From Paraburkholderia azotifigens (GTDB lineage: Bacteria > Pseudomonadota > Gammaproteobacteria > Burkholderiales > Burkholderiaceae), in assembly GCF_007995085.1 (NCBI RefSeq), contig NZ_VOQS01000005.1, positions 186,001 through 250,000 of the forward strand: a stretch of DNA of 64,000 nt, given 5' to 3'. The notes under the pieces were generated by a model. The model was given only the letters and a program-made list of their open reading frames with translations, searched no databases and was not told the DNA's origin. Positions 36,492-44,767 of the stretch are shown piece after piece (the stretch's first letter is position 1; each line of letters begins with the position of its first letter). The position numbers were made by a program, and so were the translations under genes.

Positions 36492-37463
36492 CTAGCCAAC
36501 CTTCAACCCACCCTGCCGCATGGCATCAAAAATCCCGAGCATCGGGTACTTCTTCTCAATGATCCGCATATCATTGCGAGTCTCTTCGATAATCCAGTCA
36601 CGCACATCATCGACGATAGGTCTAAGCGGCCTATTAGCAGGCCGCACAAGACAACACCGCCGATTAGTGACAATCACCTCCTGCTCAGCAGGCACCAGAG
36701 CCCCTTGCGCAAGCCAATGCGAAACAACATTGAGCCACCCAAGCGCAATTCCCTGCCCGAGCAGGGCAGCCTGCACCACAATCGCGTAATCGCCGAAACT
36801 CAGCATGCCCGCGACATGTCGCCCATGCCCCGCATACGCGCCGAAGCGCTCATGCCAGCCGCGCTCCTCGTCATCCATGACGATCACGGTATCGCCGTGT
36901 ACGCGGCCCTCATCGGTCTGCGCGTTCTCCAGATACCGCTCGTTGCAAACGGGCAAGAGCGTTTCAGGCATCACCAGCACCGCGTTGTCGTCGATCTCGC
37001 CATCGTGCAGAAATCGCATGCCAAGGTCGACGTCGTTGAGCGGCCCACCAATGCGCCCGGATATCAGCTGGAAGCGCAAATCGATATTAGGGAAAGCCTG
37101 ATTGAGCCGGCTCATGCGCGGCATCAGCCAGTGCGTGGTGAAACCCGTCGACACCGATAGCGTGACCGACTCGACCCCCGTTGCGCGGGCCTCGATTTCC
37201 CTGATTGCGTTTTCGATGCCGTTGAAGCCTTCGGAAATCGCGCGATACAGAATCCTGCCGCTTTCCGTCAGCTCGATGCCGCCGCGCACACGCTCGAACA
37301 GGCGCACGCCGATGTGATCCTCCATCCGCGCGAGCATGCGGCTCACGGCAGGCTGGCTCACGTAGAGCTCCTGCGCGGCGCGCGTGAAGTTGCCGCAGCG
37401 TGCAGCCGCTTCGAACACGAACAGCGCATTGGCGCTCGGCAGTTTCTTGCGAAGATTTGGCAT
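36492..37463 (-). CDS. LysR-family regulator, GcvA-like
   Basis: 323 residues. The N-terminal HTH reads FTRAAQELYVSQPAVSRMLARME (in LPSANALFVFEAAARCGNFT context), which with the SVSTGFTTHWLMPRM start of the effector domain resembles GcvA-type regulators. It is divergent from the PotA-like ABC gene with a 101-bp gap, so it probably controls the downstream transporter and oxidase genes. The ligand is unknown. Confidence 0.9.
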   Translation of the reverse strand: MPNLRKKLPSANALFVFEAAARCGNFTRAAQELYVSQPAVSRMLARMEDHIGVRLFERVRGGIELTESGRILYRAISEGFNGIENAIREIEARATGVESVTLSVSTGFTTHWLMPRMSRLNQAFPNIDLRFQLISGRIGGPLNDVDLGMRFLHDGEIDDNAVLVMPETLLPVCNERYLENAQTDEGRVHGDTVIVMDDEERGWHERFGAYAGHGRHVAGMLSFGDYAIVVQAALLGQGIALGWLNVVSHWLAQGALVPAEQEVIVTNRRCCLVRPANRPLRPIVDDVRDWIIEETRNDMRIIEKKYPMLGIFDAMRQGGLKVG

Positions 37464-37564
37464 GACCTGATGTTATGCCCGATCCAACAATTTGGGAATT
37501 GCTGTCAAAAAGAACGGGCCGTATATTTTTCTCACCGCATCCCCTTTCCAGCGAGAGACACGCC

Positions 37565-38641
37565 ATGGACGCACGAGCGAAAACGGGAGTATCGATCAGG
37601 TCGGCAACAAAGCGTTATGGTCCCGTGGTCGCACTGGACGACGTATCGCTCGATATCGCGCCCGGTGAATTCGTATCGCTGCTCGGGCCTTCCGGGTCGG
37701 GCAAGACCACGCTGCTCGGCATTCTCGGCGGCTTCGTGCAGCCCACCTCGGGCACGGTGTGGGTCGGCGAGCGCGACATTACATTTGCGCCGCCGCACAA
37801 GCGCAACATCGGCATCGTGTTCCAGAACTATGCGCTGTTCCCGCACATGAGCGTCGGCGAAAACGTCGCTTTCCCGTTGCGCGCGCGCCGCGAGCCGAAA
37901 GCGGGCTGGGCGAAGAAAGTCGCCGACGCCCTCGCGATGGTCGAACTCAGCGGCTACGAGTCGCGCAACATCAGCCAGCTGTCGGGCGGTCAGCGTCAGC
38001 GCGTGGCGCTCGCTCGCGCGATGGTGTTCGAGCCGCAACTGATCCTGATGGACGAGCCGCTGTCGGCGCTCGACAAGCAGTTGCGCGAAACCATGCAGAT
38101 CGAATTGCGCCGCCTGCATCGCAAGCTCGGCGCGACCATCGTCAACGTCACGCACGATCAACGCGAAGCACTGACGATGAGCGACCGCGTCGCCGTGCTG
38201 AAAGACGGCAGGCTGGTACAGATCGACACGCCCGAACGTCTCTATGACCGGCCATGCGATGCGTTCGTCGCGAGCTTCATCGGCGAAGCTACGTTGCTCG
38301 ACGTGAGCCGCGTGGGCGACGACGCCGTGCGTCTCGGCGATGCCGTGTTGCGCACCGCGCATCCGCTGCCGCGCGGTGAAAAGCTGCTGCTCGCGGTACA
38401 AACGGAAAAGCTCATCATCGACGGCGCCGGCGGACATAACGGCACGAACCGTCTGTCGTGCCGCGTGACCGAAGTGCTGTATCAGGGCGAGAGTCTGCGC
38501 GTGTTCGCCGCGCTCGCCGACGGCACGGCCATCAGCCTTCGACAGCCCGGCAGCCACGAAGCGCGCCGCCGCATTCCATCGCCGGGCGCGCAGATGACAG
38601 TCGCGCTCGACCCTCAGGACACGATCGTCGTGGCCGCCTGA
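37565..38641 (+). CDS. Spermidine/putrescine-type ABC transporter ATPase (PotA-like)
   Basis: 358 residues. Walker A is GPSGSGKTT near residue 41; then come FQNYALFPHMSV (Q-loop), LSGGQRQRVALARAM and LMDEPLSALD. The C-terminal 110 residues form a TOBE domain, as in PotA/PotG. ATG 37565 is the family-like start; earlier frames add unrelated residues. The cognate permeases lie at 40772-42477, separated by HAD and FAD oxidase genes. The receptor is probably the minus-strand protein at 46595-47638. Confidence 0.92.
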   Translation: MDARAKTGVSIRSATKRYGPVVALDDVSLDIAPGEFVSLLGPSGSGKTTLLGILGGFVQPTSGTVWVGERDITFAPPHKRNIGIVFQNYALFPHMSVGENVAFPLRARREPKAGWAKKVADALAMVELSGYESRNISQLSGGQRQRVALARAMVFEPQLILMDEPLSALDKQLRETMQIELRRLHRKLGATIVNVTHDQREALTMSDRVAVLKDGRLVQIDTPERLYDRPCDAFVASFIGEATLLDVSRVGDDAVRLGDAVLRTAHPLPRGEKLLLAVQTEKLIIDGAGGHNGTNRLSCRVTEVLYQGESLRVFAALADGTAISLRQPGSHEARRRIPSPGAQMTVALDPQDTIVVAA

Positions 38642-38733
38642 TTTGAGCCTGATTTCAAGCCTGATTTAACCCACCGCCTGTGCACGGGCATGCCTTCTTA
38701 CGCGATACACGCAAACTGCAAAAGGATGATGCA

Positions 38734-39444
38734 ATGAAGCTCACCGATTTCAAGGTTCTGACGTTCGATGTCGTCGGCACGCTGATCAACTTCGAGAAGG
38801 GCGTGCTCGCGTCCGTGCGGCGACTGGGCGGCGCGAAAGCGAAAGACCTGACCGACGACCAGATTTTCGGCCCGTACATGGACGGCCGTGCGAAATATCC
38901 GGGCCGCTCGAGCCACGAGATGGCGAACGTGTATCTGCATCTCGCGAAAGAACTCGGCCTGCCCGACGATGCGCAATCGGCGGCCGCATTCCAGCGCGAC
39001 GTGCTCGAATGGCCCGCGTTCGAAGATTCCGTCGCGGCATTGAAGCGCCTGCGCAAGCACTATCGTCTGGTCGCGATGACGAACGCGGACCGCGTCGCGT
39101 TGTCGGCGTATGCACACACGCTCGGCGATCCGTTCGACGATACCGTCTGCTGCGACGAAACGGGCGTCGCAAAGCCCGATCCGCAATTCTTCGCGTATAA
39201 CCGCGGCCGTCAGGCAGCGTTCGGCTACAAGTTCGGCGAGATCCTGCACACTGCGCAAAGCCAGTATCACGACATCGGCATTGCGACGAAGCTCGGTTAC
39301 GCAACCTGCTGGATCGAGCGCCGCCAGGGCTTGAAGGGATTCGGCGCGACGCCTGTGCCCGAAGCTGTCACCGAGCCGACCTTCAGGTTCGCGACGCTCG
39401 CCGCGCTCGCGGATGCCGTCGAAGCCGAAGCGCGCGCTGCCTGA
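38734..39444 (+). CDS. Haloacid dehalogenase, type II (second copy)
   Basis: 236 residues of the HAD type II group: nucleophile Asp12 in LTFDVVGTL, motif II AMTNAD, KPDPQFF lysine motif and SQYHDIG. It shares its layout with the HAD gene at 24998-25666 but is not a recent duplicate. AAAGGA precedes ATG 38734. It lies between the transporter ATPase and the FAD oxidase genes, only two bases from the latter. Dehalogenation is the family activity; the real substrate here is not known. Confidence 0.89.
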   Translation: MKLTDFKVLTFDVVGTLINFEKGVLASVRRLGGAKAKDLTDDQIFGPYMDGRAKYPGRSSHEMANVYLHLAKELGLPDDAQSAAAFQRDVLEWPAFEDSVAALKRLRKHYRLVAMTNADRVALSAYAHTLGDPFDDTVCCDETGVAKPDPQFFAYNRGRQAAFGYKFGEILHTAQSQYHDIGIATKLGYATCWIERRQGLKGFGATPVPEAVTEPTFRFATLAALADAVEAEARAA

Positions 39445-39446
39445 TC

Positions 39447-40775
39447 ATGCTCGCACCGACACCGCACCGGCCGCAGCCCGACTCGCTCTGGCGCGCGATG
39501 GCGGCGCGCTCGCCCGTCACGCACGCGCCTGTCAGCGCCGGCTCGCCGCTCGCGCGCGATCTGATCGTCGATGTGGCGATCATCGGCGCGGGTTACTCGG
39601 GCCTTGCGGCGGCGTATGCGCTCCAGAAGCGCGGCGTCGACTGTGCGGTGTTCGATGCGAACCCGATCGGCTGGGGCGCGAGCGGACGCAACGGCGGCGT
39701 GGTGTCGTCGAAATTCCGCTTGTCGTTTCCGTCGATTGCCAGCACGTACGATCTCGACACCGCAAAGCGCATGCACCGGCTCGCGCATGACGGCGTGCGC
39801 GTGGTCGAACAGTTCGTCGATGAGTTCAAGCTGGAACGCGCGCAGTTCGAGCATACGGGCAGCCTGCGCTGCGCGCATACGGAACGCGCGCTCGCTTCGA
39901 TTCGAGTGGAAGCGGACTGGGTGCGCACACAGTTGGGCGATACGTCGATGACCGTTCTCTCGCGCGATGAGATCACGCACGAGACCGGCTCGAAGGGTTT
40001 CGTGGGCGGCGTCTTGAGCGCCGACGCAGGCACGATTCTGCCGCTCGAATATGTGCGCGGCATCGCGCGTGGCTTGACGGCGCGCGGCGTGCCCATCTAC
40101 GAATCGACGCCGATAGTCGACATGACGCGCGTGCAGGAAGGCGTGCTGCTTCGCACGCCGGGCGGCAGCGTACGCGCGAAGCAGGTGATCGTCGCGACCA
40201 ACGCGTACTCGAACCTGACGGAAGCGACCGCGCCATATCAACGCGAACTCGTGCCGTTCCGCAGTGCGATGATAGCGACGGAAAGACTGTCGCCAGAACT
40301 CGACGCGAAGCTGATGGTCAACCGCCGGAGCTACACCGAAACGCGCCGCATGATGAAGTGGTTTCGGAAGGTGGATGGACGCATGCTGTTCGGCGGGCGC
40401 GACGCGTTCGGCAAGGAAGGTCAGGACACGGGCTTCGCCGCGTTGCAGCGTGCGATGATCGCGCTTTTTCCCGATCTCGCGAGCGTGGGTGTCGAGTATC
40501 GCTGGTCCGGGTATGTGGGCATGACGTTCAACGCGTTGCCGCACGTTGGCCGCAGCGACAATGTCACGACATTCTGTCTCGGGTATAACGGTGCGGGCGT
40601 TGCGATGGCGAGCCTGATCGGCCAGCATGCCGCCGCGCTTTCGCTCGGCGAGAAGCCCGAGCTTGCATTGCTGGCGCAGCAAGGTTTGCGGCCAGTGCCG
40701 TTTCATTCGCTGCGCGCGCCGGGTGTCCGGCTCGTCGCAGCGTGGTATCAGTTTCTCGACGCCGTGGGTGCATGA
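39447..40775 (+). CDS. FAD-dependent oxidoreductase (PuuB/OrdL-like, second copy)
   Basis: 442 residues. VDVAIIGAGYSGLAAAYAL near residue 46, GWGASGRNGGVVS, and LGYNGAGVAMAS at the C-terminus define the DAO fold. The branch includes gamma-glutamylputrescine oxidase. Together with a Pot-type transporter and aldehyde dehydrogenase this suggests oxidation of an imported amine to an aldehyde. Its stop overlaps the permease start, so the enzyme and transporter are co-translated. Confidence 0.91.
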   Translation: MLAPTPHRPQPDSLWRAMAARSPVTHAPVSAGSPLARDLIVDVAIIGAGYSGLAAAYALQKRGVDCAVFDANPIGWGASGRNGGVVSSKFRLSFPSIASTYDLDTAKRMHRLAHDGVRVVEQFVDEFKLERAQFEHTGSLRCAHTERALASIRVEADWVRTQLGDTSMTVLSRDEITHETGSKGFVGGVLSADAGTILPLEYVRGIARGLTARGVPIYESTPIVDMTRVQEGVLLRTPGGSVRAKQVIVATNAYSNLTEATAPYQRELVPFRSAMIATERLSPELDAKLMVNRRSYTETRRMMKWFRKVDGRMLFGGRDAFGKEGQDTGFAALQRAMIALFPDLASVGVEYRWSGYVGMTFNALPHVGRSDNVTTFCLGYNGAGVAMASLIGQHAAALSLGEKPELALLAQQGLRPVPFHSLRAPGVRLVAAWYQFLDAVGA

Positions 40776-41683
40776 TGACGACAGTCAAACACGCTTTCCA
40801 GGATCAGGCTGTGATGCAGACCGCTACGATCGATCCGTCGGTTCGTCACCAGCAGCGCGAAGATCGCGCGATGCTGCTGCTGATGGCGCCCGCGCTGCTC
40901 GTTGTCGTGGTGCTGCTGGTGTTGCCGCTCGCGTGGCTGTCGTGGCAGTCGATCTATCACGACGGTGCGTTCACGCTCGTCAACTACCGGCGCATTTTCA
41001 CGGGCACGTATCTCGACACGTTCCTGATGACGTTCAAGCTGAGCATCATCGTGACGGCCATTACATTGCTGCTCGGCTATCCCGTCGCCTATTTCGCGGC
41101 GTCCGTGCCGCCCAGATGGAGCGCGCTGATACTCGGCATGGTCATTCTGCCGTTCTGGACCAGCGTGCTCGTGCGCACGTATGCGTGGCTCGTGCTGCTG
41201 CAGCGTACGGGACTCGTGAACAAGGCGCTGATGTCGATGGGTCTGATCGACCGGCCCGTGCAGCTTGCGTACAACCAGTTCGGCACGATCATCGCGATGG
41301 TGCATATCCTGTTGCCGTTCATGGTGCTGCCGCTGTACTCCGCGATGCAAAAGATTCCTTCGAATCTCTCGCAGGCGGGCGCGAGCCTCGGCGGCTCGCC
41401 GCTGCATGTGTTCTGGCGCGTGTTCCTGCCGCTGTCGATGAGCGGCGTGGTTGCAGGTGTCACGCTTGTATTCGTGCTTTGTCTCGGTTTCTACATCACG
41501 CCTGAGCTGATGGGCGGCGGCAAGTCGATCATGGTGTCGATGGTGGTGAGCCGCAACGTCGAGATATACAACAGCTGGGGTGCGGCGAGTGCGGTGAGCG
41601 TCGTGCTGCTGGTCTGCGTGTTCGCGATCTTCTATGCGGCGAGCCGCGTGATTCCCCTCGAAAAGACACTGGGCGCGAAATGA
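40772..41683 (+). CDS. ABC transporter permease, PotB-like
   Basis: 303 residues with an N-terminal helix after a 40-residue tail and five further helices. RTYAWLVLLQRTGLVN in the periplasmic loop and the EAA-like ASLGGSPLHVFWRVFLP are typical of PotB/PotH. ATG 40772 overlaps the FAD oxidase stop; a second ATG follows at 40775. It forms the channel with the next gene product. Confidence 0.91.
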   Translation: MMTTVKHAFQDQAVMQTATIDPSVRHQQREDRAMLLLMAPALLVVVVLLVLPLAWLSWQSIYHDGAFTLVNYRRIFTGTYLDTFLMTFKLSIIVTAITLLLGYPVAYFAASVPPRWSALILGMVILPFWTSVLVRTYAWLVLLQRTGLVNKALMSMGLIDRPVQLAYNQFGTIIAMVHILLPFMVLPLYSAMQKIPSNLSQAGASLGGSPLHVFWRVFLPLSMSGVVAGVTLVFVLCLGFYITPELMGGGKSIMVSMVVSRNVEIYNSWGAASAVSVVLLVCVFAIFYAASRVIPLEKTLGAK

Positions 41684-42477
41684 ACAAGATCTCATTCGGA
41701 AGGCTGACGCTGGGCGCTGGCGTCATGCTGATCCTCGTGTTCCTGATGCTGCCCGTGGTGATCGTCGTGCCGTTGTCGTTCTCGGACACGCGCTTCATGA
41801 CGTTCCCGCCGCCTGCATACTCGCTGCGCTGGTATCACTCGTTCTTCGACAACCCCGCGTGGATCGAAGCGGCGCGCGTGACGTTGACGGCGTCCGTATG
41901 TGCCGCGCTGATCGCAACGCCGCTCGGCATCGCGGCGGCGTACGGCATCCAGCACGGCTCGCACTGGTCGATGAAGTATCTGCGCACGCTGCTGATGCTG
42001 CCGCTGATGGTGCCTATCATCATCGTTGCCGTCGGCGTGTTTTTCGTGTTCACGCAGGCAGGCTATGTGAACACGCTGGGCGGGCTGATCGTCGCGGATA
42101 CGATGCTCGGGCTGCCGTATGTGCTGATTTCCGTCGGCGCGGATCTGCGCACCTTCGATCGCACGCAGGAGATGGTCGCGCGAAGCCTCGGCATGAACCG
42201 CTTCCGCAGCTTCATGACGGTGACGCTGCCCCAGATCAAGGCGAGTGTCATTTCCGGCGCGGTGTTCGTGTTCATTCAGGCACTGGATGAAACGGTTGTC
42301 GCGCTGTTCATTTCGGGCGGCTCGAATCAGACGCTGACGCGGCGCATGTTCGTCACGCTGCGCGACGAGATCGATCCGACCATCGCCGCGATCAGCACGA
42401 TGTTGACGGCGCTAACCTTGTGCCTCGTGATGATCGTCGTCGTGAGCCGCCGCTCGTCGTCGATGGCGCGAGCCTGA
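41680..42477 (+). CDS. ABC transporter permease, PotC-like
   Basis: 265 residues, six predicted helices, with the EAA loop ARSLGMNRFRSFMTVTLPQIK of PotC/PotI proteins. ATG 41680 overlaps the PotB-like stop by four bases. With the PotA-like ATPase it would import a polyamine-like or other cationic amino compound. Confidence 0.92.
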   Translation: MNKISFGRLTLGAGVMLILVFLMLPVVIVVPLSFSDTRFMTFPPPAYSLRWYHSFFDNPAWIEAARVTLTASVCAALIATPLGIAAAYGIQHGSHWSMKYLRTLLMLPLMVPIIIVAVGVFFVFTQAGYVNTLGGLIVADTMLGLPYVLISVGADLRTFDRTQEMVARSLGMNRFRSFMTVTLPQIKASVISGAVFVFIQALDETVVALFISGGSNQTLTRRMFVTLRDEIDPTIAAISTMLTALTLCLVMIVVVSRRSSSMARA

Positions 42478-42497
42478 TTTCTTTCTACGGAAGCGGG

Positions 42498-43922
42498 ATG
42501 TCCAACTCCTTGAAGTTCTATATCGACGGCGCGTGGGTCGAGCCGTCCGGCACGGCGCGCCTGCCCGTCGTCGATCCCTGCACGGAAGCGCCGTTCGCCG
42601 AGGTCGCGCTCGGCAATGCGCGGGATGTCGAGCGCGCGGTCGCTGCCGCGAAGCGCGCGTTCGTCTCGTTCTCACGCATCCAGCCCGAGGAGCGCGTGGC
42701 GCTGGTGCGGCGCATTCTCGATGCGTACCTCGAACGCTACGACGAGATGGCCGCGACGATCATGCGCGAAATCGGCGCGCCCGCGAAGCTGTCGCACGCG
42801 TGGCAAGCGGGGCTCGGCAAGCGGCATCTGGAAGAAGTGCTGCGTACTTGCGAAACCTTCGAATGGCAGCGCAGGAAGGGCACGACGCTGATCAATCATG
42901 AGCCCGTCGGCGTCGTCGCACTGATTACGCCGTGGAACTGGCCGATCAATCAGATCGTCTGCAAGGTCGCGCCGGCGATTGCCGCAGGCTGCACGATGGT
43001 GCTCAAGCCCAGCGAGGTGTCGCCGCTGAACGCCGTGCTGTTCGCCGAGATCATCGACGCGGCCGGCGTGCCCGCGGGCGTGTTCAACCTCGTGAATGGC
43101 GACGGACCGACAGCGGGCGCGGCGCTATGCAGCCATCCCGATGTCGACATGGTGTCGTTCACGGGTTCGACGCGCGCCGGTATCGACATTGCGAAGCTCG
43201 CGGCGCCGACGGTAAAGCGTGTGCATCAGGAGCTGGGTGGCAAGTCGGCGAACATTCTGCTCGACGATGTCGATCTCGAAGCGGCCGTGACGGCGGGCGT
43301 CAATGCGTGTTTCGGCAATAGCGGCCAGTCGTGCAATGCGCCGACGCGGATGCTCGTGCCTGCGTCGCGGCACGACGAAGCGGTCGCGATTGCGCGGCGC
43401 GCGGCCGAAGCACATCGCGTCGGCGCGGCGGACGCGTCGGAGACGACGATGGGGCCCGTGGTCAGCGAGATGCAATTCGGGCGCGTGCAGCGTCTGATCG
43501 GTATTGGTATCGATGAAGGCGCGCAGCTGGTGACGGGCGGCCTCGGACGCCCCGATGGTTTGACGCGCGGCTACTTCGTGAAGCCGACTGTGTTCGCCGA
43601 CGTGAGCCCGTCGATGACGATCGCGCGGGAGGAAATTTTCGGACCTGTGCTCGCGATCATGCCGTATCGCGACGAGGAAGAAGCGATCTCGATCGCCAAC
43701 GATACGCCGTTCGGTCTGGCGGCGTATGTGCAATCGGCGGATATCGAGCGCGCTCGCAACGTTGCATTCAGGATGCGCGCGGGCAGCGTGTATCTGAACT
43801 ATCCGGCTTGGGATGCGGGCTCGCCGTTTGGTGGATACAAGCAGTCGGGGAACGGGCGCGAGTATGGGGAGTGGGGGCTGGAGGCGTTTCTGGAGGTGAA
43901 GGGGATTGTGGGGTTTGGGTGA
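42498..43922 (+). CDS. Aldehyde dehydrogenase family protein
   Basis: 474 residues. TPWNWPINQIVCK, FTGSTRAG, ELGGKSANI with the glutamate and GNSGQSCNAPTR with the catalytic cysteine are all present. ATG 42498 fits the family N-terminus (SLKFYIDGAWVEP). It lies 20 bases after the transporter genes and would oxidise the aldehyde made by the FAD oxidase at 39447-40775. The last 80 bases are unusually rich in G runs, including a canonical G-quadruplex motif over the stop codon. Confidence 0.92.
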   Translation: MSNSLKFYIDGAWVEPSGTARLPVVDPCTEAPFAEVALGNARDVERAVAAAKRAFVSFSRIQPEERVALVRRILDAYLERYDEMAATIMREIGAPAKLSHAWQAGLGKRHLEEVLRTCETFEWQRRKGTTLINHEPVGVVALITPWNWPINQIVCKVAPAIAAGCTMVLKPSEVSPLNAVLFAEIIDAAGVPAGVFNLVNGDGPTAGAALCSHPDVDMVSFTGSTRAGIDIAKLAAPTVKRVHQELGGKSANILLDDVDLEAAVTAGVNACFGNSGQSCNAPTRMLVPASRHDEAVAIARRAAEAHRVGAADASETTMGPVVSEMQFGRVQRLIGIGIDEGAQLVTGGLGRPDGLTRGYFVKPTVFADVSPSMTIAREEIFGPVLAIMPYRDEEEAISIANDTPFGLAAYVQSADIERARNVAFRMRAGSVYLNYPAWDAGSPFGGYKQSGNGREYGEWGLEAFLEVKGIVGFG

Positions 43923-43935
43923 GGGGAGAGTGGAG

Positions 43936-43957
43936 AGCGCCCAAGAGCGGGCGCTTT
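43936..43957 (+). terminator. Hairpin terminator after the aldehyde dehydrogenase
   Basis: AGCGCCC (43936-43942) pairs with GGGCGCT (43949-43955) across six bases, followed by a short T run. It ends the plus-strand operon and lies before the convergent hicB gene. Confidence 0.6.
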
Positions 43958-43981
43958 CATTACAAGCAATTATTGCGCGAA

Positions 43982-44437
43982 TTACACCGCGCGCACGTCG
44001 AGCCGCTTTCCGAGCACCGCAAACGCCGACTCGACCATCTCGATCTTCGATGAGTGGCTGAAGTTCAGCAGCCGATCCACCTGAACCTGATTGACGCTGA
44101 GCCGGCGCGCGAGTTCAGCCTTGCGCACGTTCTGACGCAGCATCTCGCTAGCGAGTAGCACCTTTGCGGTGACGAGCGCCGGCAGCGTGACCACGGGTTG
44201 CCCCCGCCTGGGCTTCGAGGGCATTGGGATACTGCGTTTCTCTGCAAAGTAGATTTCGAACGCAGCTTCAAGTGCATCTAGCGCTTGCACTTTCGCGTCT
44301 TCTTCGTTGTCGCCGACGGTAATGGCTTCCGGGACATCCGGAAACGTGACGAGCAGTGTTCCGTTGTCGTCGGGTTTCATGACGATCGGGTAGCTGAGCA
44401 TAGATGTGTCGATATGGACCATTCTTTCCGGGAACAT
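43982..44437 (-). CDS. hicB: HicB-type antitoxin
   Basis: Up to 151 residues; the family-like start may be ATG 44401 (MLSYPIVMKPD) or 44422 rather than 44437. The N-terminal partial RNase-H-like fold reads PDVPEAITVGDNEEDAKVQALDAL, and the C-terminus carries an HTH (RKAELARRLSVNQVQVDRLL). HicB binds and neutralises HicA and represses the operon. It follows hicA, with a hairpin between them. It lies between the Pot-type permease operon and the GMC gene. Confidence 0.93.
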   Translation of the reverse strand: MFPERMVHIDTSMLSYPIVMKPDDNGTLLVTFPDVPEAITVGDNEEDAKVQALDALEAAFEIYFAEKRSIPMPSKPRRGQPVVTLPALVTAKVLLASEMLRQNVRKAELARRLSVNQVQVDRLLNFSHSSKIEMVESAFAVLGKRLDVRAV

Positions 44438-44456
44438 GCACTCAAATACGCGAGTG

Positions 44457-44478
44457 AGAGAGCCCTTGCGGGCTCTCT
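44457..44478. promoter_or_regulatory. Hairpin between hicA and hicB
   Basis: AGAGAGCCC and GGGCTCTCT form a perfect 9-bp stem with a 4-base loop (44457-44478), between the hicA stop and the hicB start. There is no T tract on the minus strand. It could act as an attenuator or an mRNA-processing site that sets the toxin to antitoxin ratio. Confidence 0.55.
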
Positions 44479-44481
44479 GCT

Positions 44482-44667
44482 TTACTTGATGCCGAGTTGC
44501 TTCTTGATCGCTTCCACCAGCCCCGTACCGATTTCCTTCGCGCCGTGATCAGGGAAGATGGTGCTCCTGCCATCAAGCGTAACCCGGTAGTGACTCGAGC
44601 CGCTTCGGTGCTTTTCGAACGTCGCACCTTGCTGCTTGAGCCACTTCCTGAACTCGCTGTATTTCAT
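44482..44667 (-). CDS. hicA: HicA-type mRNA interferase toxin
   Basis: 61 residues, a double-stranded-RNA-binding-like fold. FRKWLKQQGATFEKHRSGSSHYRV holds the conserved catalytic histidine (GSSH), and FPDHGAKEIGTGLVEAIKKQL the C-terminal helix. HicA cleaves mRNA and halts growth unless bound by HicB. GGGAG precedes ATG 44667. It is the first gene of the pair, the usual hicAB order. Confidence 0.93.
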   Translation of the reverse strand: MKYSEFRKWLKQQGATFEKHRSGSSHYRVTLDGRSTIFPDHGAKEIGTGLVEAIKKQLGIK

Positions 44668-44698
44668 GTTCTCCCTATCAAGTTGCGAAGGGAGAAAT

Positions 44699-44752
44699 AT
44701 ACAACAATAATGTTACATTTATCTGTAGGAATTTGCAACAAAACTGTTGTAT
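44699..44752 (-). promoter_or_regulatory. hicAB promoter and operator-like repeats
   Basis: On the minus strand TTGCAA (44733-44738) and TAACAT (44710-44715) are separated by exactly 17 bases, a plausible sigma-70 promoter in an AT-rich stretch. ATACAACA (44699-44706) and TGTTGTAT (44745-44752) flank it as an inverted repeat and are candidate HicB sites. Binding is inferred from the known autorepression of hicAB. Confidence 0.55.
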
Positions 44753-44767
44753 TTGACGTCGGGTAAG

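Noticed and set aside
36411..37160. 249-codon plus-strand frame leaving the palindromic element
   Set aside because: It is antisense to the LysR gene, which has clear HTH and effector domains.
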